Positions 48,535-60,650 of a DNA stretch of 64,000 nucleotides are shown in pieces. Position 1 is the stretch's first letter. Each line of letters opens with the position of its first letter. Source of the DNA: Panaeolus papilionaceus (taxonomy: Eukaryota > Basidiomycota > Agaricomycetes > Agaricales). The notes below the pieces were generated by a model that searched no databases, was not told where the DNA came from, and saw only the letters and a program-made list of their open reading frames with translations. The stretch spans positions 3,038,001-3,102,000 of the forward strand of contig JADNRZ010000001.1 of assembly GCA_015501605.1 (NCBI GenBank), in the 5' to 3' direction. The translations under genes were made by a program, and so were the position numbers.

Positions 48535-50232
48535 ATGTCTAACCCACCTGTCATCATGTATCGGTGAGTCTGGCGTTTAACCCTTCACAACTCCTCTTCC
48601 CATCAATCCGCCAACCCCTAGTCTGACATCAACTCCAACCTTCCTCTCCACCTCTCCATTCATTACAGATACGATGCCTCTCCATTTTGCCACAAAGTGG
48701 ATAACATCCTCACCCTCAAAAATATCCCCCATCAACGCGTCAATGTAAGCTTACTTAGCCTCGATTCGCACCCCCGTTTCCACAACTATCGCATTCGCAA
48801 CCACGGTTGCTGCGTGAAGATTTCTTTCGCGCTCATGCACGTTCTATGATGGCTTTAGGTCTCTTCAATGCTTCCCCGTCCCGAGATCACAGATTTGCTC
48901 GGTATCACATACCGACGCATACCTGTACTCGCCATCGGGAACGACGTTTATTGCGATAGCAGGTACCGTACCATCCCTCCCTATCCTCCCACCCACTCAA
49001 TCAACTAATCAACTAACCCACCCCAAGCCTCATCGCATCCGCCCTCGAGCGCCGCTTCCCTGCCTCCGCCGGCTACGGCACCATCTACCCCCCTCGCGCC
49101 GACAGCACCAAAACCGACGTCGGACTCATCAAGCTCTTCTCCAAGTTCTACGCCGACAACGTCCTCTTCCCACCTGCTACCAATTTGATCGCGTGGGATA
49201 AGATTCCTGCTGTTTTTCTCAAAGATCGAAGTGCGGTACGTCTTTGTTATTTTTATCCGCGTGATAGTGTGTTGGGCGTTGGAGACTGATTATGACGTTG
49301 TGTGTTCATCATCATCCTTACATATATAGCTTCGAGGTGCCCCTATTGATCCCGCTGTGATCACTGCCGTCAGACCCCTATCCGAAAGCGCTCTGACTAC
49401 ACACCTCGTACGTACTCTGTTCCCTCTTAAATCACCAGTAACTTAAATCCTCATTTCTTCCCCCTTAATTCACGTCATGCTCTGCTTTATTCGAACGATT
49501 ATAGACCAACCTCGAAACCCAACTCTCTGATAACCGCACCTGGCTCCTCGACACCTCACTCCCCTCCCTCGCCGACCTATCAGTTCACTTCGTTCTCGCA
49601 TGGGGCAAGTCGTTCAAAGGTACCGATAAGGTCTTTGATAGACAGAGGTTCCCAAAGACGCTCGAGGTGCGTACATTATCCTCTTTCATCAGGTTTCGAT
49701 GGACACTTCCTCGTATACCCCTCTCCCCTCATAATTCATCGCTCATATGCGCATTATAATAGTGGGTCGACCGCGTCACATCCCACATCCAAACCCTGCG
49801 CTCCTCCCAACCCACTCCAACAAAACTCAAAGGCCCAGAAGCTGCCGACATCATCATCAACTCCCCAGCGTCGGCGCATGATCATGTCGCATTTGATGCT
49901 CTCGAAGGAGAGAGGCTGAAAGTGAAGGTTGGGGATAGTATACTGATTACACCGGAGGATAATGGTGCGTTTTTGCTCTTTCACTCTCGACCCACTGTTG
50001 GGTCCGGGTTGTTCGAAGAGCGTTCTTCTCCATAACTGCACGATACTCTTACTGACCCTTTTGCCTCCCTCGCGTCTATACCACAGCCCGCAACTACCCC
50101 ACCCGCGGCACACTCCTCGGTCTCACCCCCGAAGAATGCGTCATTCAGGTCAAGGGGTCGAAGGGGTTGTTGAGAGTCCACTTCCCGAGGTTTGGATTTG
50201 TGATTAAGAAGGGGGATGGGGCAAAGTTGTAG
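48535..50232 (+). CDS. GST N-terminal (thioredoxin-fold) protein
   Basis: About eight exons, roughly 330 aa. It begins MSNPPVIMYRYDASPFCHKV; the beta-alpha start with SPFCHKV and the following VSSMLPRPEI and RRIPVLAIGNDVYCDSSLI match a GST N-terminal domain (glutathione-binding cis-Pro in RIPVL, Ser-x-x-I). A helical domain follows (DTSLPSLADLSVHFVLAW), and the C-terminus is extended by a beta-rich part (GDSILITPEDNARNYPTRG). This architecture is seen across Agaricomycetes; the reaction is unknown, and the Cys in SPFC suggests an omega- or Ure2p-like thiol chemistry, which is inference. Exons join in frame throughout. Confidence 0.75.
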
Positions 50233-50856
50233 TTTTGATTTGGGTTGTTGGCGTGTTGACGGTTGGGGCCTGGAGGCTGGGTTGGTGAGGCTAGTTGTGG
50301 TGTATGCGGTCCGGCATGAGAGTTGCTCCTTACACTTTACGAATCGAAGGCGAAAGGGCTTGTTCTCACGGTGTCGCATGAATGTCAGTAGTTCAACTTG
50401 TCGATCCCTCCAGCTTGAACACTTGGACACTTCATGAGAAGAGCCGTAATTGAGACCATTATATAGCTGCGCTTAGCGATTATGTATTGAAAATCTTAGG
50501 TAAATTTAGTAGTGATGTTTGAGGCGTGGACACTGGACACCAGCTTGTCGTGATCACGAGCGGCGGTCGCGTGAGCACTTCGATTGGTTCGAGTAAGCGC
50601 CGGGATTAAGCCTGCGTTTAAACTGTTGTAGACATGATGCATACAACAACCACAGGCACTTGTAACTTGAGTTCGAAACCCACACACAAGCGTTGATGTC
50701 GACATTTAAAATAGTTGCAACAAAGTGCTGAAAAAGATATACATAAACGGTACAAAGTAAATGTACCTAGAAGTGCTTGAGTGTCCTGGACCTTTGAGAA
50801 TTCATTCCATTTCCATGTGTTTAACCCCATATCTGTTTGACCAACGATCGAAATTT
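50233..50856. other. Convergent 3' region
   Basis: About 620 nt between the GST-like stop (+) and the secreted-protein stop (-). No gene or repeat recognised. Confidence 0.4.
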
Positions 50857-51267
50857 CTAGCAATTGAATGCCTTCCTGCATGTAAGGGTAGTCCCGTCAC
50901 GCGCACAAGCAAATCCTCCATCATAACAAGTGCCAGCATAGCAAAATTTGATCCAGTTGTAATCGCCAGTCGGCACCAGCCTATTGATCACGATAGTGTA
51001 GGGCAACTCGGACGCTACTGCATCTCCTTCTTGAGGAAAAGACTTGTTGCCGATTACGCGGCAGCTGTTGTTGAAGATGCCCATCCTTAGCCACAGTACT
51101 TGGTCTGGGCCCCCGAGTGAGCCACCAATTGACACTACGCCTCCTTGGAATGCAAGGTTGCAGACTCCGGGGCCGGTGGGGGAGCATAATACTTGGGCTG
51201 CTGTTCGAGTTACGAGGAGGGCGACAGATGCGAGCAGAATGGCGGCGATGTTCGCGAGGAATTGCAT
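50857..51267 (-). CDS. Small secreted cysteine-containing protein
   Basis: A single exon of 136 aa. The start MQFLANIAAILL opens a clear signal peptide with a hydrophobic core and a likely cleavage after TAAQ. The mature part has about eight cysteines, mostly near the ends: LCSPTGPGVC at the start and FCYAGTCYDGGFACAR then TCRKAFNC at the end, with a Gly-rich centre. No known domain recognised. In this kind of fungus such proteins may act as effectors, adhesins or wall proteins; none is shown. An upstream in-frame ATG at 51312 would precede the signal peptide and was rejected. A broken paralogue lies 2.1 kb away on the other strand. Confidence 0.68.
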   Translation of the reverse strand: MQFLANIAAILLASVALLVTRTAAQVLCSPTGPGVCNLAFQGGVVSIGGSLGGPDQVLWLRMGIFNNSCRVIGNKSFPQEGDAVASELPYTIVINRLVPTGDYNWIKFCYAGTCYDGGFACARDGTTLTCRKAFNC

Positions 51268-53401
51268 GTTGATAATGCTGGATGTGATGCAAAAGAGCAC
51301 GGTTAGTATCATTTGGTAGTAACTAGGAGATGATGACGTACAATTGAGACGGTAATAAGTTGAAGACTGTTACTTTGATCCCACTGAGAGTAAGAGAAAC
51401 TTTGGGGTGTCTTTGAATACCTGCTGAAGCGTAGCTTTTATACATTCTATGAGCCCGAAGTTTGGGAATGCCAAGTGACTCTTTTCGATTCCTGTAACAG
51501 AAACAATGACACGAGTCCAACTGCGGTCTGTCGTTCGAATCGGTGTATTACTGAAAACACATGCCCCTGCTCTGTTTGATAGATTCGGTGGATAATTGGA
51601 ATCGTGTGTGACTTTCTGTTAAGAGCATGTTCAGCACGACAGATGACTCCGAATATCCATTCTCTGTTTGGTTTCACCTACAAAATTCGAAACGCTTGGT
51701 CGTCTATGACTACATGTAGAACTTAGCGGGCGCTTACCATCAACCATAGTGTGAATCGTCTCATACCATCTGAACCACCAATCAATAACATGTATCTACC
51801 CCATCTCCTTGCTCAGCAGAAGGCCAAAAGCTAATCATGAAATAGTATCTCGATCTGAAAGCCAGAGGTTGTGACGCTCAACCCTTATCCCGGATGGCTC
51901 GTAACCGCTTAACCGAGAGGTATATAGCACAGCACGCATGATGTCTCCACCCTGCGCACGGTGTTCAACTTTGTCGCAGTATATCACCACATGGTACGGT
52001 CCGTTGTGTCTCACACGTCGTCAAAGGGAAATGGTCGAGTGTTGGAACTGAATGCAAGTGGTAGTTTCAGGCGTAATTGTAGTTCCGAATGAGCGGGGCA
52101 CAGAGTCCGGTTGTAAGACTCATTGACAAAGTTCTTTTTGATTCTAATCAACCTAGAATATCAGGCTGGATATAGGACGGGTACTGTCAACCGAGGCTGA
52201 GCTGAAGTCACAGTACCGGGCATTGTATTATAATCCAAGTTATCTCGTTGAAACGAATGCGTAGGGCAGTCAGATGACATATCCAAAAGCTCAAGCGATG
52301 TCACTTAGAAGTATGAGCGTGAAACTACCCATTTCCGAAGTTGAGAGTAATAATGATCTCGAATCGTTTCTCGACTATCATCCACGTCGACGTTAGAGAC
52401 ATCGCATTGGAACGGGATGCTCCCGCACTTTCTCACTTAATGTGCCAGTGCCTTATCCCGGTAAGTACTGAGATCTCTGTCATCAGGAGCAATGGTCACA
52501 CGGGCGCTTCGCGCAATTAAGCGCCCGCCTGATATCCCGAACGCAAGCGCAAGCGACGATACACACTGGAATCGCTTCGATTCACAATGCTCACTTAACA
52601 ACTTAATCAACCTACTGTGTTCTATATATGGCGGCACAGTTCAAAAAGAAATACATGCACCTATTGTGGGGTGAACACATACAGCGGTTCTTTCGAAGTG
52701 ATTCACAATGTATCCAGTATATTTGCGACCTCCGAGTCAGGGCCATATACTGCAACTGCCAAGCCTGCGCGAAGAACCATCCATCCGATTTCCATGAGAG
52801 AATAGCGATAAGGATCGAATAAATATAAATCATAGGTAGACATATGTCAATACAGTCACTGGATATTGCTGGTCCCGTACAGGAGTACTATAAATGACAT
52901 GCACCTGAAAAAAAGGGGCTGAGATAAGGCGTGAGCGCCAAGCACAACGGTTTGATTTGCCACAGGTTGATGGAGCTCGTTGCCTCCGATGGGCTTGTCA
53001 GGAACCCTGGATGTTTCCAGGAAGAGTGATATGAATCGCCCATGTGGTCCTCGAACAAAGCGAGAAGTGATGGCAGAATGTTATGCTAGAAATAATACCT
53101 CCGCCTATCTATTGTAGAGGTTCATCGATTCATCCCTGGAGCAAGAACTCTCTCCGACTGTCGGGAGAAGTGCCCCATTCTTCTGATCTTAAGTTGCACA
53201 ATCCACTCATAAAGGAAACGAGACACTACCCAAATGCTCTGCAGGTACTAGCTTCGAGGTTTCGAATACACTTTAATTCTTCAGCCACACCCAACGAAGT
53301 AAACTGTAACATCCGTATTTCTTGTTCAAGCTTGTGAGTTCATATTCAAACCACCAACCGCTCGACACAGCTATTCACTTTCATGCAACAGTGCGGTCAA
53401 C
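51268..53401. other. 2.1-kb spacer between secreted-protein copies
   Basis: No gene is supported. Short open frames at 52437-52833 overlap on several strands without known motifs. The phrase CTCGACTATCATCC occurs at about 52370 and again at 48275, perhaps a short dispersed repeat. The spacer is likely the promoters of the two outward-facing secreted-protein copies plus decayed sequence. Confidence 0.35.
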
Positions 53402-53814
53402 ATGCAACTCCTCGCCAACCTTTCTAACATTCTTTTGGCCTTTGTCGCCATCTTTATCAGCCAGGCGTCTGCCCAATGTACAGTATACCCACGGGCCCCG
53501 GTGTCTGCACCGTTGCATTCATTGGGACCATAGGTCTCCCTGTCAGCGCACCGATGAAATAGAACAGGATGAACATCTACAACCGATACTGCAATGAAAT
53601 TGGTTTCAAAGACTTCCCTGTGCAAGGGAATGCAGTCGCCTCTCAGTTATCCTACACCGTCGTTATCACTAGACTGGAAAGCGGCGGAGATTATAACCGC
53701 ATTGGTTTCTGCTATGCAGGTACCTGCCACGACGGAGGCTTCTGGTGCAGATACATTGGTGCCAACAATGTGTGCCAAAAGGCATTCAATTGCTCGTTAA
53801 TAAATCTTATTTGA
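53402..53814 (+). pseudogene. Broken copy of the small secreted protein
   Basis: The signal peptide MQLLANLSNILLAF..SAQ and the C-terminal half (GNAVASQLSYTVVITRLESG, FCYAGTCHDGG, CQKAFNC) match the intact copy at 50.9-51.3 kb. Between them the frame changes just after the signal peptide, and an in-frame stop (TAG) follows at about 53558 in the segment that would align with LWLRMGIFNN. Introns do not rescue it: the candidate donor GTACAG with nearby acceptors yields a stop at the join. The intact relative has no intron. Inverted relative to that copy. Described as broken only. Confidence 0.68.
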
Positions 53815-53929
53815 CCGTTGCCGCTTGCACCTACAGATTTGCTTCGCCTAAGAGTCTTATTGTCAATAGGAGTGTTGTATTGTACAGATACTTGTCACAT
53901 TTGATGCCTCAACCACCCCGTTTCCGAGT

Positions 53930-55715
53930 TTAAGCTGTTGACAAAAGCTGAGCTTTCTGCTTGACAATTTGTTCTGAAGGAAGCTTGCTCATCGGAGCAA
54001 CTGTTACGCAACGTTGTTGTCAGCACAGAGCTGATTGTCCAGAAAGCGAAAAGTAACTCACATTGAGCCGCCTTGCGGTTTTTGCTTGGTTTCATCAAGC
54101 GTTCTAGGATGGCGTCGTAATCCGGATATCCTGGCTGCCACTCATGTTCTTCCATCTTATGTGTCACATAGATCCTGCGACCCCATCCCCTCAGAATACT
54201 GGCTTCCTCGGAACTCAAGTCTCCCATCCTGATAATCTTGCGAATAGCGACCACTTTTTCTAAATCAGAGTTTCCACGCACAGCGTGCTGGAGAACATAA
54301 TTCAAAGACGGTACAAAATCGTCGGAGGTCTCTTCCAGTTGGGCACATTGCACACGAACGATCTTCGAGAGCGCAGGACAGATCCGTTTGTGTGGGTATT
54401 CCCCGTCATTCCAATCCTGGGCCTGACATTCCTTCCCACAATAGTATACCCCAAGACAGCGGTCGCAAAACTTGAGATCCCGTCCCACGTTTTCGAAGTA
54501 TTGATTGCAGCCATAGACTTTGGCAGAACAGCCGTACATGACGCCAGTGCTCCAGATGAGACTGAGTCCGAGTTCAGCTTCAAACCCTTCATAGGTTCCA
54601 AAGAAGATGTTGTTACTGTGTTCAACGATAGGCAAGGCGAGGAGCATCTTGGAAGCAGGTGAAGAGGACGTGTGCATGTTAAAGTCCCAGTATATACTGT
54701 AGCTGTACTTGAGCAGCTGAGGCAGGATTGGGTCGTCTTTGATGTCCCGGTCCGAAATATGTGATTCTAGATTTGGGTATATAGAGACTAGAAGGGATAA
54801 TAGCTGAACAATCTTGACTTCATAGCCGTCGGAGAGCGCCATTTTTATGGAGGGGAGTAGGTGATCGTGGTGTATAGTGTGCCCGAGAAAACATAAGAAA
54901 AGGGTGGCCATAGCCTTGACGTTGCCGAAAAATGTTGACCGTTTAGTAGGGTCTAGCTGAATTGACCCGTCGATGACGTCAAAGTAAATGTCCAAATGAC
55001 GCTTTGTCGTATCCGCCAATACGCCGATAAATCTGTATTTAATGAGGCTGGGATACACCGTAGATCTGATGATGCTCAAGAGAGTGACGAAGAGCTGGAA
55101 GATGCCTGACTCGGGATAAATGAGGTACCACTGCAAAACACTCTCCACGAGTTGGTCAGGCCCATAGGGCACCAGATGGGGAATGCTCTTAGGCCAACGT
55201 TTGCCTGTTCCTTGAGCCACGGATTTGAATTCGCAGTCCATCATACCATTAATCAGCTGCATAGCATACACCACAGCGAAGCAGGAATCTATAGGATACA
55301 TTGCATCCCGGTCCAAACGACCAACAGTAGAGCAGAGCCATCGATAGTAAGCAGTGAGTCTGGGCTTCACTACTTGCCAGGACGCGTGCAGATACATGGT
55401 CAATGACGGCGCATTCGCTGGATTACCGTAGTACCCTGACTCCTTGCAATCTACGCACGTCGAAAAGCGTTCCATCCATTTCTTCAGCTGATGTTTTGGC
55501 CGTTTAACGGTAATGAACCTGTAAAGAACTTTGAGAAGTGCAGCCTCTCTCCGTCGTTCCTCTTGGTTCGTTGTGTCCAGGGTCTTGGTAGATATGAGCT
55601 GGAGGGCAGCAGTTATTGAACCGCTACAGTGGGTTGGATTATAGGCATCTTGTAGGCCATCAAGAAGATACTGAGCAAGTCCAAAATAGTCAGGCGAGTA
55701 CTTGAGCCCTGACAT
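53930..55715 (-). CDS. MYND zinc-finger protein, family copy 4
   Basis: Main exon from 55715 (MSGLKYSPDYF) to about 54063, then a proposed intron (donor GTGAGT after GGCTCAAT, acceptor GTAACAG) and a last exon ending at 53930 (KQKAQLLSTA). Without splicing the frame stops at 53895. About 580 aa. An in-frame ATG at 55811 would add 32 unconserved residues. Family marks: YNPTHCSGSITAALQL near the start, HLVPYGPDQLVESVLQW in the middle, then LPIVEH, the finger (CNQYF, CDRCLGVYYCGKEC, DW, HKRIC) and WQPGYPDYDAILERL. All finger ligands kept. It stands alone, 34 kb from the cluster at 11-19 kb, and is the nearest intact relative of the decayed copy there. Confidence 0.73.
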
Positions 55716-56224
55716 GATGTGTGTGGTGAATTGCAAACAACTGCAAAAGGGTTTCCATGTTGTTACGATGTAGAGGTCATTGGAGCAGCGATTGAGCAAA
55801 GTCCCAGACAATCACAACCAAACACCTCCTTGAGCCTCCGCTTTTCTGCTTGATTCCTTCGCCAAGGCTCCCTCCTTCTCGCGTCCTCAAGGGCACATAC
55901 ACTTTATTTTAGCCTTCCACCCATTCGTTTCTTTTTCTTTCAATGTTTGATACAGCCACTTGACATTCATCAGTGTAGCTCCTCGGTCCCTAAGCGTTCA
56001 GATTCGCGTTCGGTTTGACTTAATCTACCAACCTACTCCGACTCACCCAACCTCGCCTTTTCTTGATCACCCTCATCTCATCTCTAGCCAATTAGAACAA
56101 TGATTTAGAGCAGCGGAAAATTCTTCTTATTCCAAAACGAAGACCATCATCATAATTGCTCAATGAAAATGAAAATATTCCTGCGTTGCAGGCTATTGCA
56201 AAAGCAATGTAAATTATCTCCAAA
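55716..56224. other. Intergenic region, upstream of MYND copy 4
   Basis: About 510 nt. Promoter of MYND copy 4, C/T-rich on the + strand at 55850-56080. No gene seen. Confidence 0.4.
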
Positions 56225-56683
56225 CTATGTTTCCCTATCCTCCGCAATATTCACTACGCCCTGAATACCTGCCCAAGTCGGAACCTCCCATCCAGCTTCA
56301 TCGCGATTTGAGCTGGGTTTACCGAATGGAATATAGGTGACCCTCGGGACGACAGAAACATTACAGTGCTGGTGAGGAATAGCCATGCGCCCGATTCTCG
56401 TAGTGGTCACACTTGGTATGGTTCTTTAAGGAGATATACAGTCGTCGAGTACCTATTTGAACGAGATACGGATGCGTTAGTGCTCCAGAAAGATAGTTGA
56501 GAGCAATGACATAACAAAGTACTTACTCCAGACGAGCATAATGCACGCGATTAACAACTGAGGAGTAGCTAGCATGATCTTGATCTCCCGCAGCTCCTTC
56601 TGAATTGATACATCCAGGATCATGATGTTCAATGCGCTTTGTTGAGTGGTTTCGAAAAGTGGCTCTTGATCGGTCATATTCAT
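56225..56683 (-). CDS. Small hypothetical protein, one membrane segment
   Basis: Two proposed exons: from 56683 (MNMTDQEPLFETTQQSALN) through a hydrophobic stretch (MLATPQLLIACIMLVW), then an intron ending near 56411, then TTTRIGRMAIPHQHC to the end (EVPTWAGIQGVVNIAEDRET). About 115 aa. The exact donor is uncertain: splicing after TGGAGTAA keeps the second frame, after TGGA does not. No family recognised. The second exon looks protein-like (GWEVPTWAGIQGVVNI), which is the main reason to keep it. Might be a membrane-linked small protein; low certainty. Confidence 0.35.
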
Positions 56684-57702
56684 ACGCAGTGTAGAGGGTT
56701 GTAATGAATGAAGGTTACAGGTCTCGCACTGATGTTTTTAAAGAAGATTGTGGGACAAAGACGTCAGTGAAGACAAACGAACGGGTGGCAACCAATGAAC
56801 GACAAAAAAATGACACGAGTTGGTGGCGTCAATTCCATCGTTTGTTCCTTCGATGAATTGGTATCAATATTGAACAAATCTCATTAAATGAACTGCTTCT
56901 TTGTTAAGCGCTGAGTGGCTATGCCAATGACGATGGTCATCTCCATTCAAAAATAACAATCTGACACTGGGAAGGTTTAGACAAAGAGACATCATAGCGC
57001 AAGATAAATTGCATACATTAACAAGTCTTGACAAAGTATCCGTTTATAGCTGGAAAAAACGTTGCAGGAGCTACCTGGGGTGTATCTGCATCAGTAGAAT
57101 ATCAATCAGTAAACCAAGAGATGTCGCAAGCCAAACGAAACTTTCAAACAAGTCACAGTCAGACAAAAGAAAAAATACCCGTAAGATAATGTAGTTTACA
57201 ACAAACAAAAGTACAATGTAATGTACACTGTATAAATGAAAGAAGGGGGAAATGGTTAAAATGCGAATTAAAAGATAAATAATTGGAGGGGATTCATAGA
57301 TGGGGGTGGGATAGAAATCAGGGGGTGAGGAATGGTGCCAAGCACATGTGATAAAATAAATCCTTGGTGAATATGAAAACGACACCAGGAGGTCGTAAAT
57401 GAGGATATTGGGTGACATATCAAGATGTTTGTGAACGGTGATGCGACAGAAAATGCAGGAGAATCATATAAACAAGGAAAGCCCAAAGAAAGGAAAAGTG
57501 AGAAAAGACGACAGGAAAACGCGGCGGGAAAACATGTGATGATAGGATAATAGTAATTGCAATAAAAGAGGAATGCTAAACACCCAATGTGTTTGTTCTA
57601 GGGGTTGATGGATAGCGAGAGTTCCGGGTCGCAGCTGCACACGAACAACGAGAATGAAGACGACGTTGAATGACCGGGAGGGGAGAAAATGCGGAAATAG
57701 TA
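56684..57702. other. Intergenic region, 1.0 kb
   Basis: No gene supported. Upstream of the small hypothetical gene and downstream of the acidic RING gene. A/T-rich, with open frames lacking any motif. Confidence 0.35.
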
Positions 57703-59162
57703 TCATGAATCCGTCTCTTTATCCCTGGAATAGCGATAAGCCCCCTCGTTCAAGATATCAAAGTCACTGTCTGGAACTACAATCAAACATAATCAGTACA
57801 TAAAGCACACATCTCAAGAGGGAAAAACCACAAACCTGAGCCAGCTCTCACAAAATACTCTGCCTCTTCTTTGAGTTCTTCCTCATCCACCATTGTCATC
57901 CCGCTCTCAGACATAGAAGAGGCTCCAGCCTCTGACGACGCATCATCTGTCAAACCGCACTCGGAACTATCGTCCTCATAGTCCATGTCGTTAGGATCAT
58001 CGTCCGCCCATTCACGTTCCAAAAACTCCCTGACATCCATACCATCGTCCTCCGCATCATACCACACATGCGAGGGTCCCGCTACTGACGCATCATCCTC
58101 AGTGTCGTCCTCCATATCAAAGCCACCGCTTAGCAGGCGCTCCATCCTTCTTCTGCCTGCATCAGAAGACTCAGGCTGCTCATCCTCCTCAACTGCAGAA
58201 GGCAGCCCACCCGTCACCGACTCCTGTTCAGCGCTTAATGATGGTGCTGCGAGACCATCAGGGAGGACAGACACATATGAGGCAGCAGCCTCGGCGCGGA
58301 GTTGGTCCTCAAAGTCCCGACCATGGTCAAAGAGTGAGAGACCCGTCCCGGCAGTAGGCTGCAGACCATATGAATAGTCTGCGTCCCCGTATGAGTAGTC
58401 CGTGGGGCCAAATGCGTGCCCATTCTCCTGGACCATCTCGTTCCATGTCCGCTCAACGTCTGCATCCACTTCCATGAGTGGGTTGGGCTCCTCGTCATCA
58501 GCCTCTGTGATGCCGTCTGTGTTGAGCACGCTCTCTTCCTCTTCCTCGTCGTCGTCATCTTGTGGGACGTATTCGCCCCCGTCGGAAGACTCGTCGTCGG
58601 AGTCTGATAGGGGTTTGACCTCTAGGAAAACATGCCTGCACTTGGGGCAGGTACCGTGCTGGAAGATTGGTATGTATCAGTTCTGTGTCGCTGAGGGTGC
58701 TGCAAGATGTCACAATACCCACATAGGATTGAATCCATTCCACCAAACTGAAAGTAAAAAAACAAAGAGCGAGGTAGTTAGCACACACCCGAAGATAACA
58801 CCTCAGACAATGTCTACTCACCACTCCCTACAAAAGAGATGACCACACCCTTCCACCTTGGTCACACCCACAATCTTCACTTCTGCTTCTGCCTCCACCG
58901 GTGTTGTTCCCTCCTGAGCATTCTCCTTGTCCTCGTCCTCAAACTTCTGTTCGTACGAGAAGTAACACACTGAACAAAGCTCTTCCCCAATTGCCTTGAC
59001 ATCCGCCCGCACCAGGATTGGCAGCGCAATAATAGCACTGTCAATAGTAGCTTTCATAGCCAATGCCTTCTCCGTTGCTCTACTTCTCCGTCTATCTGCC
59101 TGAGGATTTAGTGCATCATGAACCAGCTGAAATGCTGCAGCTGATAACGAGTCGTCCATCAT
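57703..59162 (-). CDS. RING-finger protein with long acidic tail
   Basis: Four or five exons, about 410 aa. It starts MMDDSLSAAAFQLVHDALN, then a helical part and a RING: CSVC, a Glu-rich loop, GCGHLFCREC (the last Cys made by a splice, TG|T), LVEWIQSY, then CPKCRH. All eight ligands present (C3HC4 type with CGH). The remaining 270 residues are extremely Asp/Glu/Ser-rich with DYSYGDADYSYG repeats, and end ILNEGAYRYSRDKETDS on a separate last exon. Likely a nuclear ubiquitin ligase; function not known. Confidence 0.68.
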
Positions 59163-60650
59163 GTTGCTTTCGAGTCGAAAGTGATGAGGGTGTTGATAAG
59201 CCGAGTGATAAGACAAGCCGCAAAAGTTGCTCCGTCGAAAAGCGCTATTAAAAAATCGCAAGATTGTCAAGTTCCGAAAACTAGAATATGTTTCCAGAGA
59301 TGATTGAAAACCTCCAAGATAACAATCTCGGAAATTAAATACCCGGATAAAGATGTATCCGAGATCAAAGACACCCTCCAAGGCAACTCAGTATGACTGC
59401 AACGAGGCGAATGTGGAGGAGATAAGTGTGTAAACCCAAAGGGACGTCGTGGTGGTTGGTTCAAATCACGAAACAAGCGATCAACAAAAGTCCGCACGCG
59501 TGCGTCGCGTTGCAAGCTGTCACGTGCGTTATGCCCGCATTTGGTCATTTGTGACATTTGTGACAACTGTTACGGTCCTTGATAAACCCCGGCCCGACGT
59601 AGAACCTATTTTTAGAACGCTGAGGCTCTTGGGGGGATGGTGCAAGAGCGATTGTAGGATTAGTGCGTTCCAGTGTTTTATGGGTGAGAGATAATTCGGT
59701 TGTGGAGCGTTGTGATAGTGTGTGCTCGTCAAGTATGACAACGTTGGGACTTGATAGCAAAATATCATCGATGATCTGGACAACATTGAACGTTCCGACC
59801 AGTGAACATGGTTCAGTGTTCGAGGGTATCCAGAAGAGATGTTGTTTCGCCATGCCCCAAGTACTGACTGAGAGCGACTATCATTTGTAGATCAAGTTAC
59901 CGCTTAGCGTAGGCAAACGACCAGGATTTATACTTATGCAATGATGACGGGCTATTATCTCTGAACCTCGCACACCGTGACCTTCTGACCTTCTCTCCAC
60001 ATGGACACATGAACACAAACCACCTTCACCATCCCCAATACAACTATTTCTCCCCACACACACACATTTCTATGTCAGGTATCTCCATCGCAATTTTCCG
60101 TATTGCAGTTCCAATACAGACGTGAAGGGAGTGGAGAAAGTGCCACTGTCAAAGGGAATATGCAGACACCCACCGTACCTTGTATACTTGTAATAATAGT
60201 ACCTTTGCGCACAATTTCAACATATCAATGCTGGGATGACATACTCTCCTTTCTATGACCCATCCAGCGGGGCCACACTCCATCCGAAAAAAGCGAACAT
60301 GAAGCGAATTTGTATGAAAGACCGTCAAGGCATGCTCACCTATCCCACTTTCTCCCCAACTTCCCCATCGCACTCAAACAGGTCAAGCAAGAATTCGAAG
60401 CTCCCCCCCTTCCTCTTCCCCTTCGAATACCACACGGCAGATCACCTGTCCCACAACTAATCACCTTCTGACCTCCCGAATCCCTTAGGTCATAGAAGCA
60501 CTAAAATAACCCACGTCCAAATTTACTCTGTACCCCTCATTGGCATACTTGCCTAAATAATTTACCTTATCACCTCGCATATCGTAACCGAACAACACCT
60601 CGGTGTACTTCGTGGTTAACCTCGCACCTCCATCTCTCCTTTCGCGCACC
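59163..60650. other. Intergenic region, 1.5 kb
   Basis: No gene supported. It must hold the promoters of the divergent acidic RING gene (-) and second MFS gene (+). Open frames here have no motif and no splice support. Confidence 0.35.

Noticed and set aside
53402..53814. Spliced functional version of the second secreted protein
   Set aside because: The only plausible donor (GTACAG after the signal peptide) joined to nearby AG sites produces a stop codon; the intact relative has no intron.
58402..58842. 146-codon frame on + strand
   Set aside because: Ser-rich shadow of the Asp/Glu-rich coding part of the acidic RING gene on the minus strand.
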